From IMG/VR virus record IMGVR_UViG_3300023115_000032, positions 1 to 50,205 of that record: a DNA stretch of 50,205 nucleotides; one strand, written 5' to 3'. The notes below the pieces were generated by a model that ran no database searches, was not told the DNA's origin, and saw only the letters and a program-made list of their open reading frames with translations. This document shows, one piece after another, positions 41,001 through 48,241 of this stretch. How positions within the stretch are numbered: the first letter of the stretch is position 1; each line of letters opens with the position of its first letter. Both the position numbers and the translations under genes were made by a program. This stretch comes from a virus.

Positions 41001-42854
41001 ATCAACTAACGCACCACGACCAGCAATGTAACTAGTTGGTGGTGAATCTGCAGTATCATAACCATAAGGATCAGTGAAACTAGTAGATGATCCCTTGTTT
41101 AAAACAGTTACTCTCTGGATATAAGGACTTCTAGTCGTGATTGCGATACCAGTTGCATAAGAGAATACATAACCAGTATCATCAGTAGAATTATAAAATC
41201 CATCTTTGACTGTAAAATCTTCAACTGTGGAAAGATCATTTAGTAAGAGAATATTATTTGTCTTTGTAGCATCGGTTGGTTTAATAGTTGTTGCTCTAAG
41301 ACCCGCACCCTTTAGAGTAACTCCTCTAGGAACTGTAAGGGGAACTGTCTCTTCATATGTACCAGAAGAAACATTAATTATATCCCCATCTGCTGCTACA
41401 CTTAATGCTTGAGCAATAGTAAGATATGGTTCATTTATATTATCACCACTATTCGAATCGCTACCTGTAGTGGCAACATAATAAGTCTTTCCAAGTGCAT
41501 TGAGATCCCCATCAAATCTGGTTGCAGTTGCAACACCAGATACATTCAATGCATCTAACTCAGTATGACCATCTACATCTAGATCAGCATTTAGATCAAT
41601 ATTATTATTAAAAGTAGAAACTCCTACTACATCTAGACCACCATCAGTAATTCTTAAACCAGATCTAGCAGTAGCAATTCCTACAGAATCGACATTAACT
41701 ACATCCTCATACTTAAGAACACCACCTACTGTAAGATCACCACTGAAAGTTGCGCTAGTAGCAGTGAGAACCCCAGCAATATTAACGTTATCGAGTTCGG
41801 TATGACCATCAACGTCTAAATCACCATCGACATAAAGATCACTTTGGAAAGTACCAACACCAACGAATGTGGAAACACCAGAGACTCTTAGAGTATCAAG
41901 TTCAGCATGACCATGTACATCTAGATCAGCATTGAGATCAATGTTTCCTGAGAATGTAGAAACACCAGAGACTCTTAGAGCATCAAGTTCAGCATGACCA
42001 TTTACATCCAGATCAAATGTGGTAACAATACCACTAATATTAACGTTATCAAGTTCAGTATGCCCATCTACATCGAGATCACCATTGAGATCAATGTTTC
42101 CTGAGAATGTAGAAACACCAGAAACGTTTAAGTTATCAAGTTCGGTGTGTCCATCTACATCTAAATCACCATTAAGGTCTGTGTTTCCTGAGAATGTAGA
42201 AACACCGGATACTCTTAATTGATCTACTTCAGCATGACCAATTACATCAAGCGTATCAATACCATTATTAAAAGTAGCAACACCAACTACATCTAGACCA
42301 CCATCAGTAATTCTTAAACCACTTCTCGCTGTGGCAATACCGATGGCATCAACGTTAATTACATCTTGATAAGTAAGAGTTCCACCAATTGATACATTAC
42401 CACTAAACTCAGCACTACTAGCAGTAATAACACCAGTTACGCTCATGTTCGTAACTGTTTGTTGATTAACCTGGAAGGTTGTTGCAGTAAGTAATCCTAC
42501 GTTAAACTGGTCAGCTTCAATACCAGTTGAGTGAAGGAAAGAACTACCAATTCTAAATCCATCACTATCAATTGTTGCTGCAGTTCCTACAGTAATTTTA
42601 TTTTCATTTGGGTCAAGAGTAATAGTTCCCGATCCAACGGAAAGAATGCCTACTACTCTTGCATCACCATTAACATATAGTTGTGTTCCCGCAGCACCAA
42701 CAGCACCAACTTCTAATGTGTATCTTGGCAGAGTCGTTCCGATACCAACACTAGTGACTCCCACCGTAGCAGAAATGCTTACCTGTGAGACATCACCCTG
42801 TTTATCGTAATTTAGAGCTCTTGCTACTTGAGATAACTCAGAAGGAAATGCCAT
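38079..42854 (-). CDS. Giant modular tail fibre with beta-helix (1591 aa)
   Basis: The largest gene here. N-terminus AFPSELSQVARALNYDKQGD, then many copies of a short unit of the form (L)DVDGHTELDNxNxSGVxTxxxxFxG (residues 190-440). Next is the beta-helix block starting TYYVATTGSDSNSG, near-identical to that of the 1251-aa fibre. More GLRITGGGLDVVGVSTF modules follow. There are no collagen repeats and no S74 domain; it ends DEAIALAIALG. CATAAATA lies 15-22 bp upstream. Repeated modules and the shared block indicate growth by duplication. It is probably a long tail fibre or part of one. Confidence 0.8.
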   Translation of the reverse strand: MAFPSELSQVARALNYDKQGDVSQVSISATVGVTSVGIGTTLPRYTLEVGAVGAAGTQLYVNGDARVVGILSVGSGTITLDPNENKITVGTAATIDSDGFRIGSSFLHSTGIEADQFNVGLLTATTFQVNQQTVTNMSVTGVITASSAEFSGNVSIGGTLTYQDVINVDAIGIATARSGLRITDGGLDVVGVATFNNGIDTLDVIGHAEVDQLRVSGVSTFSGNTDLNGDLDVDGHTELDNLNVSGVSTFSGNIDLNGDLDVDGHTELDNVNISGIVTTFDLDVNGHAELDALRVSGVSTFSGNIDLNADLDVHGHAELDTLRVSGVSTFVGVGTFQSDLYVDGDLDVDGHTELDNVNIAGVLTATSATFSGDLTVGGVLKYEDVVNVDSVGIATARSGLRITDGGLDVVGVSTFNNNIDLNADLDVDGHTELDALNVSGVATATRFDGDLNALGKTYYVATTGSDSNSGDNINEPYLTIAQALSVAADGDIINVSSGTYEETVPLTVPRGVTLKGAGLRATTIKPTDATKTNNILLLNDLSTVEDFTVKDGFYNSTDDTGYVFSYATGIAITTRSPYIQRVTVLNKGSSTSFTDPYGYDTADSPPTSYIAGRGALVDGSKVASNSLEAGMLFNEVTFFTPNNKGVVLTNGARAEYLNCFHYFSSQAIVGTSGTVGIAGTAEARLKFRTPSVTPSVNDVVKLFDSGGSVVAVGTITNYDDPYAKISGKGYGTFTSVGIGTTQRVEFYQSDGTTFTGIASAISFADYTMFGAEMRSVGCAVEYGSQGVVADGVGVQLRLFAMNFNHVGSGKDMSNDPTTVIQANEVVELNSGQVSFVSIDQGGDFRVGDSLYINQETGQVSFASTSYDLENVGNLVVTDGGSNQTLITPTSLTVGNLQLAANTFSSTSGDITIDPGGSSETNITGNLNVSGILTASVLQVSALQKGDTSISLDDTGSDGTIRFNTDGSEAFRINNQQVSVFTGDIDLNADIDVDGHTELDNVNVSGVLTAASAVITGDLSVLGNLTYEDVTDVDSVGLATARAGLRITGGGLDVVGVSTFNDNVFLGDNDKINLGDGNDLQIWHNGSSSNITDAGTGSLYIGGNNDVVITDGSISETKAKFTTNGAVELYYDNSKKFETATSGVNIVGTTTTGQLNVTGVSTFQGNVNLGDDDRLRFGAGQDLQIYHDSATNSSYINESGSGRLEIRGSDLYLADEDGTTMLYAANNAGVSLYYGGGKTFETTGAGVTVTGTTFSNQLGVSGISTFSQGINAEGYVAFRGDTYTASWNSSPGYFSLPDSSYVTFGSSQDLTIKHDGTNSSITNREGDLIIETTTAGEGPGGDDIVIKSRDDFEVQVAGGTTAIYATGGGSVKLNHNGSTKFETTAGGIDVTGHTELDNVNVSGVLTATSAEFSGNVTVLGDLTYENVTNQDSIGIATARAGLRVTGGGLDVVGVSTFHDNVSVAGTFGVTGLSYFQNRIEVHATGGSNRTSLSSDALTFNGSGDLTIKNNTTSGDILFTTKTSTLAKFFSGGAIELYHNNNKTLETTGVGVTITGGLDANGSINSSTDVQIDGVSVLTTASDEAIALAIALG

Positions 42855-42868
42855 GGAAGGTTTTTAGT

Positions 42869-42876
42869 TATTTATG
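42869..42876 (-). promoter_or_regulatory. Late-type promoter element CATAAATA before the 1591-aa fibre gene
   Basis: CATAAATA on the minus strand, 15-22 bp before the start at 42854. It lies at the junction with the sigma-70-controlled enzyme cassette upstream. Confidence 0.45.
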
Positions 42877-42877
42877 G

Positions 42878-43471
42878 TTACTCAGTATCAAAGAAGAACA
42901 TATGAAATAGTCTAGAATCATACTTATCGTATCCAAAATATTTAGATGCTGTGTGGGGACACTTGGCATCCCAGATTACCAATCTATTAAAAACATTGGC
43001 GACAACATCAATGTGATCCCATGGTGTGGGATCTAAATGTTTGTTCCTCCAAATGATGTCGGATCCCTCAGTACTTACATGTCTAATGCGTGTTTCTTTA
43101 TGAGAAAGTAAAGAAGTGCCACATTCATACGGTGCATCTGGTGTCAGATAAACAGTCGCTGCCCAAGTCTGAGCATCGGCATGATAAACCAGAGCATCTT
43201 CACAAGTACAGTGCTGGAACCTAGCACACATACCATGAACATCTGTCCAATTAGTAATTCTCCTCCCCATAATGGATTCAAATTTTTCTTTAGTTCCAGT
43301 AACTTCATACTGATGCTCAGTTCTCCTACCTCGGTGATAATCACTAAAGTGATAGTCTAAGGAAAGAGCAAAGTTTCGAATAGCAATTGGATCTTCATAA
43401 AAGTTTTCAACAACCCAAAGAGTGGGATTTGGGTTTTGATTTAATTTTGCATCTCCTAGGAAATATTTCAT
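42878..43471 (-). CDS. DUF6445-like putative 2OG-Fe(II) oxygenase
   Basis: 197 aa. VVENFYEDPIAIRNFALSLD near the N-terminus and VYHADAQTWAATVYLTPDAP (H97, D99), ETRIRHVSTEG, NRLVIWDAKCPHTASKYFG (H173) and DSRLFHMFFFD (R187) match the DUF6445 pattern, a 2OG-oxygenase-like family. Its start overlaps the stop of the radical SAM fusion (ATGA), so it is the third gene of a coupled cassette. Substrate unknown. It may act on the same target as the two enzymes before it. Confidence 0.7.
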   Translation of the reverse strand: MKYFLGDAKLNQNPNPTLWVVENFYEDPIAIRNFALSLDYHFSDYHRGRRTEHQYEVTGTKEKFESIMGRRITNWTDVHGMCARFQHCTCEDALVYHADAQTWAATVYLTPDAPYECGTSLLSHKETRIRHVSTEGSDIIWRNKHLDPTPWDHIDVVANVFNRLVIWDAKCPHTASKYFGYDKYDSRLFHMFFFDTE

Positions 43472-45624
43472 GTCAGTTCTGGGGGTTTAACGGCATTCTC
43501 ACAAAAACGGCAGAGATTAAAGCATTGGAAGTTATCTGGGATAACATCTTCATAAGATTGTTCATAGAGATTTCCAAGAATATGCTCAAGACCATAGTCC
43601 ATACAACAGAGTGATACATCACCATTTGGGAGCATCACATTGTGATACATCTTCTCAAGACAACCACAGGTCATCTCTTGCTCACCATGATAAATGGAAC
43701 GATACTCATCCTTGCGATTGAGTAGTTCTGGTTTCATAATACTTTCACCAAGAAGATTTCCTGCTCTAGACCACATAGCATATACGGGAGCATCCGTGAA
43801 AACATGTCGCACACTTTCATGTACTGTTCCCATACACATAGTAGTAAAGTTATTGATCTGGGGCCAAACTTTACTGAAGTGTTCGATCACTTCAATGTAT
43901 CTCTTAGTGATAGGATGCTTTGCTTTTCTTTCTTGATCGGGTAAGTGAAGAACAAATCCACCATTTGGTCCACCAGCAAAAGGAATGTGTTTGATGCGAT
44001 CAATATCCTCAATACTCATGCCAATACCAGTGGTAAAGATTGAGATGGGATGACCCTTTTCATGAGCATAAAGAACCATATCAGTGCAGTTCTTATTCAA
44101 CCAAGGTTCAGTAAATCCAGCAAAGGTTACACGAACTTCTTGTGGAAGTTTATCAACTGCTTTCTTGAAGTTATCGAGCGTCATAAAACGCTCACCTTTG
44201 TAAGACTTTTGAAGAGTTCTTTGTGGGCAGAAGACACAATCAACTACACAACCGTTTTGAGTGTCGATAGAAGTGGTGAATTCCATCGTTGGGGCAATAG
44301 AGTTTTTCCACTTGTCTTTTGGTTGCTCTCTATTGTCAATGTATAGATTGATTTGTTCATACTTTTCAATGAACCAATCATCCCATAAAGCCCACTTCAT
44401 ATCAACATAGTCGATAGAATAGATTTCATGTTTTGGAAATTCTCTGAGATAAGTATCCCTAAACTTTCTAAACTTAACTTTGTTTTCTGGAGTATCTAGG
44501 TGCCACTCACCAGCAATCTTACTGACATTTTTGCGAATCCAATCCATATTTTCATCATTGAAAATATCATACTCACCACCTTCACAATCAGTCTTAAGAA
44601 AATCAATTTTTGGAATATTATTTTCCCTAACAAAATTCATAAAATTAACAGATGGAATTGTATTCTCATTTTCATCCTCAGAGGCATAAACAAGACTCTG
44701 ATTAAAAAGACCACATGTTTTTAATGAACCATCTTCTGGTCCAATTGCTTTATTTGTAAGAACAGTATTACTATCCTGCACATTTTCAACAAGATCTTTG
44801 AAAAGATCTGGGTGTGGTTCAAAGCAATAAACCTTTGCTGGATTTTGTTCTTTGATTAAATGTACAAATGGACCAACACTCGAACCAATATCAAAAACAA
44901 TATCTCCTTCTTCTACCTTAAAGAATTTTTGATAGACATTATCAACAAAAATTTCTTTTTCGACAGTTCTCTTAAACCATTCGTTATTTGCAGCATGTCC
45001 CCAATTGAAATCTCTCAATCTCTTGGGTAGATAAACTCGATGGAGATCTTTTCCAGTATCTCCCAGTTTTTGGAGATTGTTTTTAACTGCAGTTAAATGA
45101 ATTTCATCCAGAGGATAGTTCAAGAAAAGATCTTCAAGAATATCTCTAGCTTCATTGCACAGTCCAACCCACCATGCTGCTACTGCTTTTTCAAAACGAA
45201 TACCATAATATCCAGGATATTCAACATCAACACCAAGTTTTTCTTCTGGATCTTTATCGGCAACTTTCTCACCGATAGAAGCAATCAAAAATGCATCGTG
45301 ATAGTTCTCTTCTCTTTCATAAAAGCGACTCAGAAGAAAATACCCTTCAGGACGATTTGGCATAATTGTCAAACCATGCTGATACAATCCCTTAACGGTA
45401 AAGTTTCTACACCCCTGCTTACTGAAACAAATGCCAGCACGAAGAATACATTGATACTTAATAATATCTTGATCGGTTCTCTCTGCTGCTCTCAAATAGT
45501 AGGAGACTGCAGATGCTGTTTGATTAAGTTTATCGTAATAGATTGCCAGATTTAAATTGTTATCAACATTTTCTGGATCGGCAATAAAACTATAAAGCAA
45601 ATTGCTCAACATTTTATCATTCAT
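43468..45624 (-). CDS. TPR - FkbM methyltransferase - radical SAM/SPASM fusion protein
   Basis: 718 aa with three domains. Residues 1-190 are TPR-like helices (LAIYYDKLNQTASAVSYYLR, PNRPEGYFLLSRFYEREENY). Residues about 235-380 are an FkbM-type SAM methyltransferase: VFDIGSSVGPF (243-253), FEPHP (268-272), LKTDCEGGEYDIF (343-355). Residues about 447-718 are radical SAM: CVVDCVFC (C459, C463, C466) for the 4Fe-4S cluster, then a SPASM-like Cys-rich end (C653, C655, C673, C674, C701, C705, C708). It could bind a protein through TPR, methylate a glycan or peptide, and carry out a radical reaction. It overlaps the genes on both sides by 8 and 4 bp. Confidence 0.8.
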   Translation of the reverse strand: MNDKMLSNLLYSFIADPENVDNNLNLAIYYDKLNQTASAVSYYLRAAERTDQDIIKYQCILRAGICFSKQGCRNFTVKGLYQHGLTIMPNRPEGYFLLSRFYEREENYHDAFLIASIGEKVADKDPEEKLGVDVEYPGYYGIRFEKAVAAWWVGLCNEARDILEDLFLNYPLDEIHLTAVKNNLQKLGDTGKDLHRVYLPKRLRDFNWGHAANNEWFKRTVEKEIFVDNVYQKFFKVEEGDIVFDIGSSVGPFVHLIKEQNPAKVYCFEPHPDLFKDLVENVQDSNTVLTNKAIGPEDGSLKTCGLFNQSLVYASEDENENTIPSVNFMNFVRENNIPKIDFLKTDCEGGEYDIFNDENMDWIRKNVSKIAGEWHLDTPENKVKFRKFRDTYLREFPKHEIYSIDYVDMKWALWDDWFIEKYEQINLYIDNREQPKDKWKNSIAPTMEFTTSIDTQNGCVVDCVFCPQRTLQKSYKGERFMTLDNFKKAVDKLPQEVRVTFAGFTEPWLNKNCTDMVLYAHEKGHPISIFTTGIGMSIEDIDRIKHIPFAGGPNGGFVLHLPDQERKAKHPITKRYIEVIEHFSKVWPQINNFTTMCMGTVHESVRHVFTDAPVYAMWSRAGNLLGESIMKPELLNRKDEYRSIYHGEQEMTCGCLEKMYHNVMLPNGDVSLCCMDYGLEHILGNLYEQSYEDVIPDNFQCFNLCRFCENAVKPPELT

Positions 45625-46594
45625 TAGTCAAAAACTCCTCCAAAACAGTCTCAGGAAACTTAAGCAAATAGGCAGCATTATCTTGGAATCCAAAAGTCAT
45701 GAGCATATTTTCCTTATGTATGGCAAGACCAACGCAGAACTCTACGTGACCACCCATGATAAAGAACTTGTTTGACCACTTCACAAGATTAAAATCTTTA
45801 TCCCAGAAAAGAACTCTGTGATAATAAACAGCATCTTTTCTACCAACTTCACTCTTGAACAAATCAACTTCATGAGTGATAGCAACATACCCACCTTTCC
45901 AAGGAATGACCTGAGATCCTCCACGAGGATACCCATCCATGTTTTTACCTTCCCTTGTGAATAGTTGTTCAGAAGTTCCAGTTGTAGGATTAACTTTAAC
46001 CAGTTCTGTCGGATTGCTCCACTTAATATAGTGGTATGGCATATCAGTAACTGGCATCCAATTCTTTTCACAATAAGAATTTGGATCTAGTGGTGGTTGA
46101 ATTCTTGTTTGTGATACTTGCTTTACGGCATTGTTCTCAACAACAAGTTCGCACAATTCCATTCTTCCTGTTCCAACAGTGTCCTCATCTCTACGGACAC
46201 CAGAATAGAATAGTTTGTTACCCCAACGGAAAAGACGAGCATCTTCTAGACCAACAAAATCCCAGAGCTCCTTGTCTGGAAACTTTGATGTATCTACTTT
46301 GTTGCAGCGAACAACATCATAATTATCATTCAATTCCAAATAATAATTCCAAGTTCTAAGATGAATATCATCCTCAGGATGGACATAAGTCAGAGGACCA
46401 TACTGATGTTGAAATAATTTTTCTTCGGAATGGTAGAAAGTATAATTAACAGATCTAAGATTAACCATAACCTTATCACCATCAACAAAAACTGATGGGT
46501 TCATCAAACCCAGACCACCAGTTAAGTTGGGATCAACAATTAAAGGATGTATAGATCCACCCTGCTCAATGGCAGATTGTGCGAATATCTTCAT
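45617..46594 (-). CDS. Five-bladed beta-propeller protein, GH130-like
   Basis: 325 aa. LMNPSVFVDGDKVMVNLRSV, GLEDARLFRWGNKLFYSGVR (115-134), EKNWMPV (176-182), YPRGGSQVIPWKGGYVAITH and YYHRVLFWDKDFNLVKWSN repeat the blade pattern of GH130-type (mannoside phosphorylase-like) propellers. In GH130 the active site uses an Asp on an early blade, and GLEDARLF lies where GLEDPRLF appears in relatives. Related proteins occur in glycosyltransferase clusters, so glycan processing is likely. It is first in the cassette with a consensus sigma-70 promoter. Enzymatic activity is not certain. Confidence 0.65.
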   Translation of the reverse strand: MKIFAQSAIEQGGSIHPLIVDPNLTGGLGLMNPSVFVDGDKVMVNLRSVNYTFYHSEEKLFQHQYGPLTYVHPEDDIHLRTWNYYLELNDNYDVVRCNKVDTSKFPDKELWDFVGLEDARLFRWGNKLFYSGVRRDEDTVGTGRMELCELVVENNAVKQVSQTRIQPPLDPNSYCEKNWMPVTDMPYHYIKWSNPTELVKVNPTTGTSEQLFTREGKNMDGYPRGGSQVIPWKGGYVAITHEVDLFKSEVGRKDAVYYHRVLFWDKDFNLVKWSNKFFIMGGHVEFCVGLAIHKENMLMTFGFQDNAAYLLKFPETVLEEFLTNE

Positions 46595-46619
46595 TCAATG
46601 AATACTATTTCTCAGTCAC

Positions 46620-46648
46620 ATTATATATTAGATTATCAAAAGTGTCAA
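46620..46648 (-). promoter_or_regulatory. Sigma-70-type promoter (TTGACA-17-TATAAT) of the propeller/radical SAM/DUF6445 cassette
   Basis: TTGACA at 46648-46643 and TATAAT at 46625-46620 on the minus strand, 17 bp apart, both perfect. The -35 box overlaps the last codons of the 109-aa gene. Confidence 0.75.
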
Positions 46649-46974
46649 TCGCGTGGAGTTTCTGGTTCTGGATCTGGAATTACTGGTTCTACTTCACCTC
46701 TTTCCAATCTAGCATAATAGTCCTGATATTCATTAACTCTTGCTTGGAAAGCATCCTCAGTTTCTTTAGCATATCTATCTTTAACTGCTTGAATTCTAGC
46801 AGTCATTGCATCAGAAAATGCACCAGCTTTGAAGAGATCGTCCAGTTGTTCGGTGATATCTGGATACTCTTCTTTTCTTTTTTCACCATATCTCATCAAT
46901 CCCGAATTTTCAGGAATTGATTTTGTTCCAATCTCTTTAATCAAAGAATCTTCGCCTTCATCAAAGTAAGCCAT
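46645..46974 (-). CDS. Tail-associated protein with YP-EQLD helical motif (109 aa)
   Basis: Begins MAYFDEGEDSLIKEIGTKSI, with KEEYPDITEQLDDLFKAGAF and ARIQAVKDRYAKE, the same EYP...(D/E)QLD.L......I.AVK helical pattern as the 123-aa protein at 18127-18498. The C-terminus is acidic and proline-rich (VEPVIPDPEPETPRD). It has a strong ribosome binding site (AGGAGA). It follows the 395-aa fibre by 37 bp and probably belongs to the fibre set. Function unknown. Confidence 0.65.
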   Translation of the reverse strand: MAYFDEGEDSLIKEIGTKSIPENSGLMRYGEKRKEEYPDITEQLDDLFKAGAFSDAMTARIQAVKDRYAKETEDAFQARVNEYQDYYARLERGEVEPVIPDPEPETPRD

Positions 46975-47011
46975 TTGTTTTCTCCTCTGTATGGTTTATT
47001 AAATTATTTAA

Positions 47012-48199
47012 TTAGGTTAATCTCCAACGGATCATTACACGTCCAGGAGCACCATTTCCACCGAAGTTTGGATGTCCATAAGATGGACCGTTGTGATAAC
47101 TACCAGCACCACCACCAGCGCCTGTTCCAACAATAGCATCAAGTTCTTTAGATCCAGCACCGTTTCCAAGTGGTTCTACACCTGTTACCATATTGGTATA
47201 AGGTTGTGTAGGAGTAGATCCAGATCCTCTACCACCACCATATCTTCCGTTTCCAGCAACCTCAGAAGAGTTTCCTCCTCCTCCGCCACCACCAGCGATA
47301 TATTCTGCAGATCCTGTTCTCCAAGGTACTGCAACACCAACGCCACCCCATCCGTTTCCTGGAGATGATGTAGGAGCAGAACCACCAGCACCACCAGCAC
47401 CACCGCCACCAGCACCAGTCCAAGTGTTTGCATTATTTCCGCCCGCATTCCCATATCCCTTAACAATACCCGTGTTCATGTATGGAGTATTATTAAAGGC
47501 AGTGATAGGCATTGGGGATGGGTCATATCCTGCCTGAGTTGGGTTCCATTGACCACCAAGATAAGTTGGGTTTGTTGGAAGTCTATATCCTTGTGCAGCG
47601 CCGCCGCCAGATCCACCTCTTACATCAATTCTCTGATAGGAGCTACTGAATCCACCCTCTGTAGATCCACCACCACCACCATCAGCAACATATGGTAGTG
47701 GAGATGCTGGTGGTCCTTCAATGTAAGAAGGAAGTCCTCTTTCTCCAAATCCACCAGGATAATATCCTCTTCCTTTACCACCACGTCCTACTCTAATATA
47801 ATAGTTTCCAGCAGGTAAATCAACACCTCTACCAATAACAACTCCGCCTGCTCCACCGCCACCATTTCCATTTGTGGAGTGGAACATGCCGCCGGCACCA
47901 CCACCACCAATAATCATGAAATCAACTCTGATTTTACTATTAACTGTTAGTGTTCCATCACCCCAGAAAGTTCTCGATTCATACTGATATCCATTTTCAG
48001 TATAGGTATTAACTTCACCACCAATAACACTAGCAGCGTATCCAACTGGTTGAGTAACTCCACCAACCGTAATACCATTACTATAACTAACACCACCAGC
48101 AACATCCAGTGTTCCATCAACGTTTAGAGTTGTTCCTGATGGAATAGTAACCTGAGAACCAGTTCTGCCTTGGATACTATCGACTCTTAATGTAGACAT
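47012..48199 (-). CDS. Glycine-rich tail fibre / adhesin
   Basis: 395 aa. The N-terminus MSTLRVDSIQGRTGSQVTIP with TTLNVDGTLDVAGG is a common phage fibre attachment module. YQYESRTFWGDGTLTVNSKI then leads into VDFMIIGGGGAGG and a long domain of Gly runs, which ends PGRVMIRWRLT. It is the longest of the glycine-rich tip proteins here. A perfect T4-late core TATAAATA lies 34-41 bp upstream (48233-48240). Receptor binding is inferred from the family plan. Confidence 0.78.
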   Translation of the reverse strand: MSTLRVDSIQGRTGSQVTIPSGTTLNVDGTLDVAGGVSYSNGITVGGVTQPVGYAASVIGGEVNTYTENGYQYESRTFWGDGTLTVNSKIRVDFMIIGGGGAGGMFHSTNGNGGGGAGGVVIGRGVDLPAGNYYIRVGRGGKGRGYYPGGFGERGLPSYIEGPPASPLPYVADGGGGGSTEGGFSSSYQRIDVRGGSGGGAAQGYRLPTNPTYLGGQWNPTQAGYDPSPMPITAFNNTPYMNTGIVKGYGNAGGNNANTWTGAGGGGAGGAGGSAPTSSPGNGWGGVGVAVPWRTGSAEYIAGGGGGGGNSSEVAGNGRYGGGRGSGSTPTQPYTNMVTGVEPLGNGAGSKELDAIVGTGAGGGAGSYHNGPSYGHPNFGGNGAPGRVMIRWRLT

Positions 48200-48232
48200 T
48201 CTTTCTTCCGTTTACGGCAATTTTGTTAAAAC

Positions 48233-48240
48233 TATTTATA
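48233..48240 (-). promoter_or_regulatory. T4-late promoter core TATAAATA before the 395-aa fibre gene
   Basis: TATAAATA on the minus strand equals the T4 late consensus and is the best match of this class in the window. It is in the 42-bp gap between two fibre genes. Confidence 0.55.
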
Positions 48241-48241
48241 A

